The notes below the pieces were generated by a model. It saw only the letters and a list, made by a program, of their open reading frames with translations. It searched no databases and was not told the origin of the DNA. This document shows positions 9,815 to 17,150 of a stretch of DNA of 64,000 nt, in pieces. The position numbers were made by a program, and so were the translations under genes. The stretch's first letter is position 1. Each line of letters begins with the position of its first letter. This DNA comes from Bacillus sp. ZZV12-4809 (lineage in GTDB: Bacteria; Bacillota; Bacilli; Bacillales; Cytobacillaceae): assembly GCF_009849585.1 (NCBI RefSeq), contig NZ_VCRN01000006.1, forward strand, positions 149,039 to 213,038, read 5' to 3'.

Positions 9815-11401
9815 TTATCCATCCATTTGAACATCAATCAAGGTTATGCCACTTGTCTGCTTTATAGCTTCCTCTAATACGTGTTGTAATTCATTCAATT
9901 GCTTTGGCCGTATGCCCTTCACACCAAAACTGCTGGCCAATTGTACAAAATCAGGGTTACCAAAAGCAGTTCCAAAGCTGCTATTGAATTTTGCCTGCAT
10001 CATTTGTTTTTCTAATTGTAATTCACCGTTATTTAACACAATGATGACAAACGATAGGCCTAATCGTTTAGCGGTTTCCAATTCGGTTATATTCATCAGG
10101 GCCCCTCCATCTCCAGTGATGCAAATCACCGGCGCATCCGGGCAAGCCAGTTTGGCACCAATGGAACCTGGAATGGCAACTCCCATTGAGGCTAATCCAT
10201 TGGATATAATCAGCCGTCCGGCTTGTTTAGGCTGGAAAGTGCGGGCAATGGATATCTTGTGGGCACCCACATCAGAAAGGATAATGGTAGGTTCTGTTGA
10301 GATTGTTTCAATGACCTTTAAGACATTACTTATCGTTAAAAATTGATTTTTTTGGCAATCTGTATCAATTTGGTAAGCAGATATAATCTGTTCTTTTACA
10401 TTCCCGGCCGGAACCCATGGTTTTGACGGAATATCCAGTTTATTGAGTTCCTGGAAAGTCTGATTCAAATCACCAGCCAATTCTCCTTTTAAAGGATAGT
10501 ATTCATCCATTTCGGCAGGAAGCGAATCGATATGTAAAACGGGACGCTGCTTTTTATTCCAATCCTTTGGAGGTTTTTCAACAAAGTCATACCCTATGAC
10601 AATTAACAGATCCGCTTCCTCTATGATTGGTAAAACTTCATCCTGTTCACTCAATCCAAAAGTAAAAAAGTTTTGCGGATGATCTTTAGGTAACACCCCT
10701 TTTGCCATAAAACTATGGATAACAGGTGATTTTAGCTTTTCCGCAAACGTTGCGAGTTCCTTTATCGCTCCCTGCCTGATCACCCCATTGCCAGTGATGA
10801 CCAGCGGTTTTTGGTATTGCCCTATTAAAGAACAAACACTCTCCAGAGCTTGTGAATCAGGGGTACTTGTTGGAATAGGGGTAACAGGAAGTGGGCGATT
10901 AGGTACCATCTGTGCAGCTAAATTCTCTGGTAACTCAATCAAAACAGCGCCCTTTTTTTCCATCTGCGCTAATCTAAATGCCCTTCGGATGACTTTTGGG
11001 ATGGTTTGAGGATCCTTTATTTGCACACTCCACTTTGTTGCAGGTTCAAATACTTTAACAATATCTATATATTGATGGGATTCCTGATGCTGCTTTTCAA
11101 AGCCCGCTTGCCCTGTAATGGCTACAACTGGAGAATGATCCAATTGAGCGCTTGAAATGCCAGTCAGCAGGTTGGCCGCACCGGGTCCTAATGTTGCTGT
11201 GCAGACACCAGTCTTTTTCGATAATCTGCCATAGATATCTGCCATAAAAGCAGCACCCTGTTCATGACGGACATTTACAAACTTAATTTTTGACTTTGAC
11301 AATGAATGAACCAGGTCCAGAGTTTCCTTCCCCATCATTCCAAAAATGTATTCGACTCCCTCATTCTCTAAACATTGAACAAGTAAATCTGTTGCTTTCA
11401 T
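9815..11401 (-). CDS. Acetolactate synthase-like thiamine-diphosphate enzyme
   Basis: The 528-aa protein has the three-domain layout of the TPP enzyme family. The N-terminal domain carries the catalytic Glu in VRHEQGAAFMADIYGR (near residue 47). A central nucleotide-like domain follows, and the C-terminal domain has the TPP motif GDGGALMNITELETAKRLGL running to NN. The closest relatives by pattern are acetolactate synthase large subunits. No small-subunit or decarboxylase gene is adjacent, and AlsS or IlvB identity cannot be settled; another 2-keto-acid carboligase is possible. It is divergent from the membrane protein gene at 11557, with an inverted repeat between them. Confidence 0.85.
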   Translation of the reverse strand: MKATDLLVQCLENEGVEYIFGMMGKETLDLVHSLSKSKIKFVNVRHEQGAAFMADIYGRLSKKTGVCTATLGPGAANLLTGISSAQLDHSPVVAITGQAGFEKQHQESHQYIDIVKVFEPATKWSVQIKDPQTIPKVIRRAFRLAQMEKKGAVLIELPENLAAQMVPNRPLPVTPIPTSTPDSQALESVCSLIGQYQKPLVITGNGVIRQGAIKELATFAEKLKSPVIHSFMAKGVLPKDHPQNFFTFGLSEQDEVLPIIEEADLLIVIGYDFVEKPPKDWNKKQRPVLHIDSLPAEMDEYYPLKGELAGDLNQTFQELNKLDIPSKPWVPAGNVKEQIISAYQIDTDCQKNQFLTISNVLKVIETISTEPTIILSDVGAHKISIARTFQPKQAGRLIISNGLASMGVAIPGSIGAKLACPDAPVICITGDGGALMNITELETAKRLGLSFVIIVLNNGELQLEKQMMQAKFNSSFGTAFGNPDFVQLASSFGVKGIRPKQLNELQHVLEEAIKQTSGITLIDVQMDG

Positions 11402-11425
11402 ACAACTCCTCTTTTCCAGAACAGG

Positions 11426-11458
11426 ATTTTACTTATTTTTCCCATTACATAGTAAAAT
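11426..11458. promoter_or_regulatory. Inverted repeat in a divergent promoter region
   Basis: ATTTTACT (11426-11433) and AGTAAAAT (11451-11458) are exact complements 17 nt apart in the 155-bp region between two divergent genes. It could be an operator; no regulator gene is adjacent. Confidence 0.35.
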
Positions 11459-11556
11459 AACCCTTTAATCCTGGATGGAAAGGGCGTTCGAAAATCTGTA
11501 AAGAGAGCCTAGGGTGTCCCTTTGCCAAGTATTAAAGGATAAAAGAGGTGAAACTC

Positions 11557-12105
11557 ATGTCTGTTTCTGAAGACGTCAAATCTCTTCATCGCACTTTTAA
11601 AGACATGCCTAAAACAAAACGAATAGTTATCGGCTCCATTCTTAGCAGCCTGGCAACACTTTTTCATATAGCAGGGGGTGCTATTCCGATTGCTGGCTAT
11701 TTTTTGAGCCCACTAGCAACTGCTCCTGTTATACTTTGTACTATCTTTTCAAAGTCTCTTGGACTGGCTGCTTATATGGTGACGATTATTTCCTTATTTA
11801 TTCTTATGCCAAGTGAGCTTATTATTTTTCCTTTTACTACCGGCTTGTTAGGACTGGGAATTGGTCTAGCCTTGCACTTTATTGAGAGAAGAATAAACAT
11901 AATTGTATGTGGAGCTTTTTTCTTATCGATGGGGATTTTAATCTTATTATACGGAATACAATTTCCTGTATTAGGGCCTGCCATCTCTCAAACATTTCAT
12001 ATTCCAACGGTAGTTTTGATATTCTTATTTTCTATTTTTTATAGCTGGATTTGGGTTGTTATTAGCTTGGCATCTCTTAGAAGATTAGCAGGTTCATTTA
12101 GGTAA
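11557..12105 (+). CDS. Multi-spanning membrane protein of unknown function
   Basis: This 182-aa protein has five or six hydrophobic segments, among them SILSSLATLFHIAGGAIPIA, LGLAAYMVTIISLFILMPSE, IIVCGAFFLSMGILILLYGI and VVLIFLFSIFYSWIWVVISL. The early helix with GGAIPIAGYFLSPLATAPVI followed by short amphipathic stretches recalls substrate-binding (S) components of ECF transporters, but no signature lets me assign one. AGAGGTG lies 6 nt before the ATG at 11557, so an upstream GTG is less likely. It is divergent from the TPP-enzyme gene. Confidence 0.65.
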   Translation: MSVSEDVKSLHRTFKDMPKTKRIVIGSILSSLATLFHIAGGAIPIAGYFLSPLATAPVILCTIFSKSLGLAAYMVTIISLFILMPSELIIFPFTTGLLGLGIGLALHFIERRINIIVCGAFFLSMGILILLYGIQFPVLGPAISQTFHIPTVVLIFLFSIFYSWIWVVISLASLRRLAGSFR

Positions 12106-12120
12106 GCTTAGCTAATTAAT

Positions 12121-12181
12121 AAAAAGGGGCCTGGCCCTCAGCCCTTTAATGCAGTAGTATAGTTGGGGTCAGGCACCTGTT
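12121..12181. repeat. Dispersed hairpin repeat, copy A (GGTCAGGCACC type)
   Basis: The element has GGGGCCTGGCCCTCA at one end and TGGGGTCAGGCACCTGT at the other, forming an imperfect hairpin. It shares GTATAGTTGGGG and CAGGCACCTGT with copy B at 12783-12840. It follows the membrane protein gene and may act as its terminator. Confidence 0.6.
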
Positions 12182-12249
12182 ATCTAAAAACAGACCTTGA
12201 ATCGCAGATGGCCATTCAAGGTCTGTTTATGTTGATCTCTACTCCCTAT

Positions 12250-12585
12250 TCAACCTTTGAATATTTCTGAAATCTTCTCTCTCCATATCAATAACAGCTC
12301 TATAAATTCCTCCGTTTCAATTTTATTTTCAAGAGGTTCATCAATCCGATAATGATGTTCCGCTACTGTCACATCTTTCTTGATATTCACACTCGTAGCA
12401 TTCAAAGTAACTTCAAAGTCTTCATATACCCCTTCTAAAACTTTCTTAATGTATCCTATATACTCATCCACTTCTTCTTCTGTTGAAATATCCTGAATAA
12501 AATCCGAGAAAATACTTATTTCTTCCGGCAAAACTATTCCTAAATCACCAAATGGGTCTTTCTTAAATTCAAATGGATATCTCAT
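12250..12585 (-). CDS. Probable toxin-immunity protein (unassigned family)
   Basis: The 111-aa acidic protein (rich in E, D and I) begins MRYPFEFKKDPFGDLGIVLP and has no signal or membrane segment. It follows by 21 bp a truncated toxin tail of the BECR/EndoU-like type (12607-12753). That position is where an immunity gene sits in polymorphic toxin loci. It has an intact frame, with GAAGGTGA upstream of the ATG. I do not recognise the family, so the immunity role rests on position, size and acidity. It is one of four such pairs between 12.2 and 16.2 kb. Confidence 0.6.
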   Translation of the reverse strand: MRYPFEFKKDPFGDLGIVLPEEISIFSDFIQDISTEEEVDEYIGYIKKVLEGVYEDFEVTLNATSVNIKKDVTVAEHHYRIDEPLENKIETEEFIELLLIWREKISEIFKG

Positions 12586-12606
12586 ATCCCTGAATCACCT
12601 TCTATA

Positions 12607-12753
12607 TTATTTTTTATATAATGGATATGCCGTTGCTATTGTGCCGTCTTTATTCAAGTACATTTCTATTTTAATCCCTGATGATGTTACGCCTTTATAC
12701 TTGCCTAAACCTATCTGTATTTTATTCTGATAGGCTTCATCAATAGCTTTTAC
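12607..12753 (-). pseudogene. C-terminal remnant of a polymorphic toxin (BECR/EndoU-like nuclease tail)
   Basis: A 48-codon frame ends GIKIEMYLNKDGTIATAYPL then YKK and stop. The strand pattern ending in IxTAYP is typical of the last strands of barnase/EndoU/colicin-type (BECR) toxin domains. In-frame stops (TGA TGA) lie directly upstream of VKAIDEAYQ, so the rest of the toxin is gone. The neighbouring intact gene 12250-12585 would be its immunity gene. The toxin class is a judgement from a short tail. Confidence 0.55.
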
Positions 12754-12782
12754 TCATCAATCCAGGATTCAAGGAATTGCAA

Positions 12783-12840
12783 ATAAAAAAAAGCCTGGAC
12801 CCCCTACACTAGTATAGTTGGGGGTTGTCAGGCACCTGTA
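12783..12840. repeat. Dispersed hairpin repeat, copy B
   Basis: AGCCTGGACCCCC and GGGGGTTGTCAGGCACCTGT flank a 13-nt centre with GTATAGT, forming a hairpin related to copy A (12121-12181). It lies just beyond the toxin remnant at 12607-12753, as if marking a break point. The gap to 12963 shows nothing else. Confidence 0.6.
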
Positions 12841-12963
12841 TCCGAGTTTTCACAATAGTGATATTGCTTTTAACCATAAAGTTCTTAGAGTTTAAAAACC
12901 TTGAAGGGCATATTACCAATCAAAGTTTTAGGTAACTATGAATTATCTTTTATTGAATCATAA

Positions 12964-13392
12964 TTAACAATTAAAATATGCCTTTAAGAAATCAAAAAAC
13001 GATGACCAAGTTTCCTTTAACTCTCCTTTTAGAAGCAGTTCGTCTCCACCCTCAAAATTAACTATATAAACTTTATCTGTTACAGTATCCAGCACTAATA
13101 CAGCATTTGCCGACATTTCACTTAAAACCAGATATTGCTTCGGAAAATCATGTTCTTTTCTAGTAATAAGTGTGTATGATTCAATATTATTTTCATCGTC
13201 AGCTATATCTAGTAATTCAAAGGGTACATGCTCTTCCCAAAAAGGTCCTGCATACTGGATATAAAATTCTTGGAAAGTATCTGATACGTTTACACCCAGC
13301 CTTATTATAGCATCTTGTACGAGATTACTATCTTCACGTTTATATATTTCTTCACCCAGAACTTCATCTAGTCTTTCAGGCAAAATACTCAT
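12964..13392 (-). CDS. SMI1/KNR4 (SUKH)-family immunity protein
   Basis: The 142-aa protein fits the SUKH superfamily, common immunity proteins for nuclease toxins. It has an N-terminal helix, the hallmark loop VSDTFQEFYIQYAGPFWEE (family pattern: LP..Y..F...NGG), then strands FELLDIADDENN, LVLSEMSANAVLVLDT and VYIVNFEGGDELLLKG, and a C-terminal helix SSFFDFLKAYF. It starts 1 bp after the end of the HNH/LHH toxin domain frame (13394), the usual toxin-immunity spacing. The frame is intact although the toxin is broken. It presumably binds and blocks the adjacent nuclease. Confidence 0.8.
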   Translation of the reverse strand: MSILPERLDEVLGEEIYKREDSNLVQDAIIRLGVNVSDTFQEFYIQYAGPFWEEHVPFELLDIADDENNIESYTLITRKEHDFPKQYLVLSEMSANAVLVLDTVTDKVYIVNFEGGDELLLKGELKETWSSFFDFLKAYFNC

Positions 13393-13393
13393 A

Positions 13394-14340
13394 TTATTTT
13401 CCTCCTAAAGCTTCTTCTCCTCGTATTTTCCAATAATTAATAGAATCAACTTTTTGAAATGCTCCTCTAGATGTCTCATCCATTGGATAGAATGGGTTTA
13501 ACTTTCCTTTATAAGGATGTAGTGGAGCTCTCTTAGCATTACTGATATTATGATAAGTAGTTGAAGCTTCATATAATGGTCCAACACCTTTTTGTTGTGA
13601 ATGATGCAATATTGCAACACTACCTGCATCATCAAAAATAGGAGCAAGTCCGTATTTCGCTGATGCTTCAGCATTTGTTAACCCGCGACCTTTTTTAGCA
13701 CCTTTTGTTCGGACCATATCCCAATTTATATCTCCTCTTTGATATACTTTATAGGTAAATCCCGTGCATTATACTCTACACTTCGAGTAAAATATTTATT
13801 ATTTTTATAGTCCTTTAGATGTTGATAGGTTTCTTTACCCGTACCCTTAACTCCAAACACATCATCAGTCACCGTCTTAATCTTCGTCAACGGATCAAAA
13901 AGAACATTATAAGGCACCTGCCCCTGTGCCAGTCCACCTCCTGCCAGAGCAGGTGTCTGAACTGGCGTAAAAGTCGACTTCTTCCCTTTACCAGCCTGGC
14001 GAATCGTTTTGGCAATGGTTCCAGCTTTCCCAATCCCCTTATCCCCTAGAATGCCAATTCCCAGGGAAGTGAGGCCATAAGTAAAATTCCCGCTGCTTCC
14101 TTTGGTTTTCGAGCAGCTGGTCACGGTTAAACAGCATTTCACTGCCCAAAACCAATGGACTAAATGGACCCATGATGGTTCTACCCAGCTCATAAGTTGA
14201 CTTTAGTCCATCCCATGTATCTCCTACGGCTTTTGATGCCCCTTCAATAGCTCCGTCAGCTAAATTCTGAAGAATACTTTACCCGCTTTCTGGATGGGGA
14301 TTCGATATTTCTTCATCTAAATCCTTCCAGGCTATAGTTT
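13394..14340 (-). pseudogene. Frameshifted polymorphic toxin, C-terminal half, HNH/LHH nuclease domain
   Basis: At least three frames together give one toxin. The first carries KDLDEEISNPHPESG and stops near 14282. The second (about 14275-14090) carries ADGAIEGASKAVGDTWDGLK and FSPLVLGSEMLFNRDQLL. The third (about 14100-13726) carries GILGDKGIGKAG and TRSVEYNARDLP. After a 1-base shift near 13755 the frame YKVYQRGDINWDMVRTKG runs into the nuclease domain (13717-13394: ILHHSQQKGVGPLYEA, NPFYPMDETSRGAF). The DINWDMVR..G.TNAEA..KYG and LHH pattern is that of HNH/LHH toxin domains in LXG/WXG-type polymorphic toxins. The N-terminal export domain is absent. The nuclease fragment has its own ATG at 13717 but probably no proper expression. 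Confidence 0.75.
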
Positions 14341-14463
14341 TTGTCTGGTAATGGGCGTTACCTAGTCTTTATAAGTATTAATCAGAGTTTATTCGTCATT
14401 GGTAGCCCACACAAAATAAACCTTGAAAGGCCTTTTGCCAATCAAGGTTATAAAGTAATCACA

Positions 14464-14919
14464 TCATATCTTAGGTATATTAACCACTTCTCCTGGAGAC
14501 TTACTAATAAGCATATCTGGAAGGTCTGGATTATTCTTTTTCAACTTATACTTTTGAATTTTTGTTAGTTCAGGGTCAAATGAAATGTTTTGTGATTTAA
14601 AGTCTAAATTTACTAGTCTATTATAAACCTTATTCATAAAATCTTGCCATTCCCCTAAAGAAGAACTTGAAATTTCATCTGAACTCTCTAATAAACGATA
14701 GCCATCTGCATAATGAAACATTAGTAAACCCGTCCCTAAATCACAAGCTTCATTTTGTAAGATAACTGTTGGTACATCAAACCCACTATTCCAATTATAA
14801 TTTGCGGCAAAGAAGTGGAGAAACAATGAGTTGTCTGTATTCTTTAACTGGCTTAATACATAATCTTTATCTGTATTATAAAGTAACTGTTCAAGGAAAA
14901 TAATATCTTTTTCATCCAC
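14464..14919 (-). CDS. DUF4274-type putative immunity protein
   Basis: The 151-aa protein has the stretch FLHFFAANYNWNSGFDVPTV followed by CDLGTGLLMFHYADGYRLL, which I recognise as the DUF4274 pattern, a small domain often found near polymorphic toxins. No signal or membrane segment is seen. It follows by 37 bp a short broken tail frame (14957-15085), again the toxin-then-immunity arrangement. Its frame is intact. Function is inferred from the neighbourhood. Confidence 0.65.
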   Translation of the reverse strand: MDEKDIIFLEQLLYNTDKDYVLSQLKNTDNSLFLHFFAANYNWNSGFDVPTVILQNEACDLGTGLLMFHYADGYRLLESSDEISSSSLGEWQDFMNKVYNRLVNLDFKSQNISFDPELTKIQKYKLKKNNPDLPDMLISKSPGEVVNIPKI

Positions 14920-14956
14920 AAGTACTTACCTCCTTACCAGATTTCATCAATTATTT

Positions 14957-15085
14957 TTACGATTGTTTAAGCTTTCTTTCCCAAAGTTCTACTGTTGCAC
15001 CTTGGCTTGGATATAATGGTAAACCGTTCTCCTGTAATTTTCTTAGATTACTTTGTAAATCATATACTTGCTTTTGTAAAAAGAG
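14957..15085 (-). pseudogene. Short C-terminal toxin remnant upstream of the DUF4274 gene
   Basis: A minus-strand frame ending QVYDLQSNLRKLQENGLP then LYPSQGATVELWERKLKQS and stop looks like the tail of a larger protein. It has no start of its own, since the upstream part runs antisense through the XRE gene. By position it would be a toxin tail paired with the DUF4274 gene. The family is not recognised. Confidence 0.35.
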
Positions 15086-15098
15086 GAAGGAAAATACC

Positions 15099-15296
15099 AT
15101 GCCAATATCAGTTAAACTAAAGAAAATCTTAAAAGAACGTGACCTCTCACAGCGTGAACTGGCACGAATGACAGGACTACGACCAAATACAATCAGCCAT
15201 CTTTGTTCAGATAACGTGGATAGAGTGTATCTGTCAACAATAGAAACGGTTTGCAAAGTGTTAGACATCGACATTCAGGAGTTAATTGAGGTGTAG
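15099..15296 (+). CDS. Small XRE-family transcriptional regulator
   Basis: The 65-aa protein is a single Cro/CI-type HTH: KLKKILKERDLSQRELARMT, GLRPNTISHLCSDNVDR, then STIETVCKVLDIDIQELIEV. Such stand-alone HTHs (YozG/HTH_26 type) occur in phages, plasmid-like islands and near accessory genes. AGAGGAAGG lies 9 nt before the ATG. It faces the opposite way to the surrounding toxin/immunity genes and abuts a truncated toxin tail, so it was probably inserted with other DNA. The target is unknown. The 15297-15609 stretch after it shows nothing identifiable. Confidence 0.8.
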   Translation: MPISVKLKKILKERDLSQRELARMTGLRPNTISHLCSDNVDRVYLSTIETVCKVLDIDIQELIEV

Positions 15297-15609
15297 TAGT
15301 CCTCTTATACTAGTAATCGGTACGTAAAAGTTGCGAATAAATTTAAAAGATAGGGGGAAAGCGAAGGTAGGGCTTTGAAGAATAGAAATGGTGGTAACTG
15401 ATAATTTTAACTGATTTGTTTTAAATGAAAAACCATCAAATAGGACATATGTTTTAAACATTGTTGTACGTCTTTATATTTTCTTAAAAATGTTGTGTAG
15501 GTCTAATAAGAGTTTTCTGTTTTCTCTAAAAAAAGTGGCTTTTTATTCGGCACTCCCCCTCCAAAAATAAAACCTTAGAGAATGTTAATATCTCTAAAGT
15601 TTTTACAAT

Positions 15610-16086
15610 CTATTCCTTTATTAGGGGTGTAATATAACAATTATCTATTGAAACTCTTTTTAAAAAATCCAATGCTTCTTGAGTTACAACTAACTCACCT
15701 TTTGGTGATAAACAGAAATGATGTCCTGACCAATTTTTGAAGTTCTCTCCTTCTACTTCAATTTTACCAAGTGGAATAAATCTACTAAATGTAGGAATTT
15801 CCTTATTTGGATACATTTCTTTAAATTCATCAGACGTTGTAATCAAACACTCTTCAAGTTTGTAACCTATAAAATCACTATTCTCTAATTCAGTTTCAAG
15901 GATACTTGACACAATGAAGGCTGGTGTTGACTCTAATAGGTCATCTCCTAGCCATCCTTCAAATTCATAATGCAAATATTTTACCTTTCCTGATATACCC
16001 TCTGTTGCAATATCATCTTCTGTTCCATAAATGGTATATTCACCATGACCACCTGATACTTCTGGTTCTAAAAAATATAATATCAT
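15610..16086 (-). CDS. Putative immunity protein (Imm43-like pattern)
   Basis: The 158-aa acidic protein starts ILYFLEPEVSGGHGEYTIYG and contains YLHYEFEGWLGDDLLESTPA and FKEMYPNKEIPTF. This resembles a family of immunity-type proteins (Imm43-like, from memory, not certain). The C-terminal half has LVVTQEALDFLKRV. It lies 20 bp after the tail of a broken toxin (16107-16232). AGGAG precedes the ATG. No membrane segment is seen. The immunity role is inferred from position. Confidence 0.55.
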   Translation of the reverse strand: MILYFLEPEVSGGHGEYTIYGTEDDIATEGISGKVKYLHYEFEGWLGDDLLESTPAFIVSSILETELENSDFIGYKLEECLITTSDEFKEMYPNKEIPTFSRFIPLGKIEVEGENFKNWSGHHFCLSPKGELVVTQEALDFLKRVSIDNCYITPLIKE

Positions 16087-16106
16087 TAGTTACTCCTCCC
16101 ACATAC

Positions 16107-16232
16107 CTACCTTTTCACTGGCGGATTAAAATTCTCACCATATTTCTTATCTAACTCTATCATATAATTTATTACTTCTTCTTTTGTAGGGTTTGGATTA
16201 TTTCTATAAAATCTATTCCAATCCCTTCTTAT
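16107..16232 (-). pseudogene. C-terminal toxin remnant upstream of the Imm43-like gene
   Basis: A 41-codon frame reads IRRDWNRFYRNNPNPTKEEV, INYMIELDKKYGENFNPPVK, R and stop. The W..FY..NPNPTKEEV...M.ELDKKYG pattern is like the C-terminal helices of HNH-type polymorphic toxins. An in-frame TAA directly upstream removes the rest, and the break coincides with the start of the plus-strand DUF2075 remnant. Confidence 0.5.
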
Positions 16233-16239
16233 TTAAAAG

Positions 16240-16422
16240 CTCAAGCAGCTGCCGACAGATCACATATGACTAGAGGGCAAAAAGGGGGTTTTGTGTTTTG
16301 TATTTTGTACTGATCCTGATTTGAATGATTATTTTAAAGAACGGCTGCAGCGAGCAAGGACTTATAATGATGTTTCTCCTGAAAATGCGTTGAGAGTGGC
16401 CGAGAATCGAGAGGTTTATTAG
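16240..16422 (+). pseudogene. C-terminal remnant of a DUF2075-type helicase-like protein
   Basis: The plus-strand frame HMTRGQKGGFVFC shifts by one base to TDPDLNDYFKERLQRARTYN and ends DVSPENALRVAENREVY with stop at 16422. The LxTRGxKGxxVFCTDxxLxxYFKERL pattern matches the C-terminus of DUF2075 (Schlafen-3-like helicase) proteins. The 5' part of the gene is missing and the fragment has a frameshift. A similar last-residue pattern lies near 7225. Confidence 0.45.
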
Positions 16423-16432
16423 ATAGAGAAAT

Positions 16433-16477
16433 AAAAGTGCCTTTTCCCTTTATTGAATCGGGGTTGGGCACTTTTTT
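16433..16477. terminator. Bidirectional terminator, homologue of 7245-7289
   Basis: AAAAGTGCC pairs with GGGCACTTTT around a loop beginning TTTTCCCTTTAT, like the copy at 7.25 kb. It separates the DUF2075 remnant from the LOR remnant. Confidence 0.6.
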
Positions 16478-16531
16478 ACTTTTGTATAGTTCATCAGATT
16501 TATCAATTCTTCAGCCATTTATATTCGTTAT

Positions 16532-16640
16532 TATATCGGTGCGGAGGAAACAACGGCTTGGTCGGCCTTCACATAATTAATTACAACAACCAGGACACTC
16601 CTAATGGCTTTCATTTTATTTTGAACTTCTAGCTGTCGTT
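16532..16640 (-). pseudogene. 3' remnant of a second LOR (YxjI-like) gene
   Basis: The minus strand reads MKAIRSVLVVVINYVKADQA then VVSSAPI and stop. It aligns with MEAIMIALVVAIDCVKADQA then AASSAG of the intact gene at 7342-7833. At the DNA level GGCTTGGTCGGCCTTCACA is shared almost exactly. Only the last 30 or so codons survive. Confidence 0.65.
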
Positions 16641-16645
16641 CGTTT

Positions 16646-17125
16646 CTACTTATGATAAGGTTCCCCCCGATTAATCCGAAAAGCCCGATAAACCTGCTCC
16701 AGCAAAATCAACTTCATCAATTGATGAGGAAATGTCATCTTCGAAAAAGAAAGCTTTTCATCCGCACGCAGCAAAACCTCCTGGCTCAGCCCAAGAGACC
16801 CGCCAATTACAAACGCAATCTTGCTCTTTCCGTATGTAGCCAGTTTATCAAGAGTATCCGCGAGTTCTTCCGACGATTTCATCTTTCCTTCAATCGCCAA
16901 AGCAATGACATGGGCATCCGGATGGATCTTCGCCAGGATCCGCTCGCCTTCCTTTTGCTTCACTTGAATCATTTCCGTTTCGCTTAATTCTTCGGGAGCT
17001 TTTTCGTCGGGAACCTCGATGATGTCCATTTTGGCGTAGGCTGACAGCCTTTTTAAATATTCGTCAATTCCCTGCTTTAGGTACTTTTCTTTTAGCTTTC
17101 CGACTGTAATAATTGAGATATTCAC
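16646..17125 (-). CDS. rlmH: 23S rRNA (pseudouridine-1915-N3)-methyltransferase RlmH
   Basis: The 159-aa SPOUT-family enzyme methylates pseudouridine 1915 in helix 69 of 23S rRNA using SAM. It has the standard length and the conserved parts: start [20 protein letters not shown], the knot region [12 protein letters not shown], and the C-terminus [28 protein letters not shown]. It is the yydA orthologue and sits, as in B. subtilis, near htrC. Its upstream region is a cluster of DnaA boxes. Confidence 0.97.
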   Translation of the reverse strand: MNISIITVGKLKEKYLKQGIDEYLKRLSAYAKMDIIEVPDEKAPEELSETEMIQVKQKEGERILAKIHPDAHVIALAIEGKMKSSEELADTLDKLATYGKSKIAFVIGGSLGLSQEVLLRADEKLSFSKMTFPHQLMKLILLEQVYRAFRINRGEPYHK

Positions 17126-17150
17126 AGTATGTCCTCACTTTACAAACAAG

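Noticed and set aside
9846..10346. 166-codon open frame antisense to the TPP-enzyme gene
   Set aside because: It is the complement of a clear acetolactate-synthase-like gene and shows no family features of its own.
15297..15609. Coding sequence in the gap between the XRE gene and the Imm43-like gene
   Set aside because: Frames are short and interrupted and show no family pattern. The stretch is AT-rich and appears non-coding.
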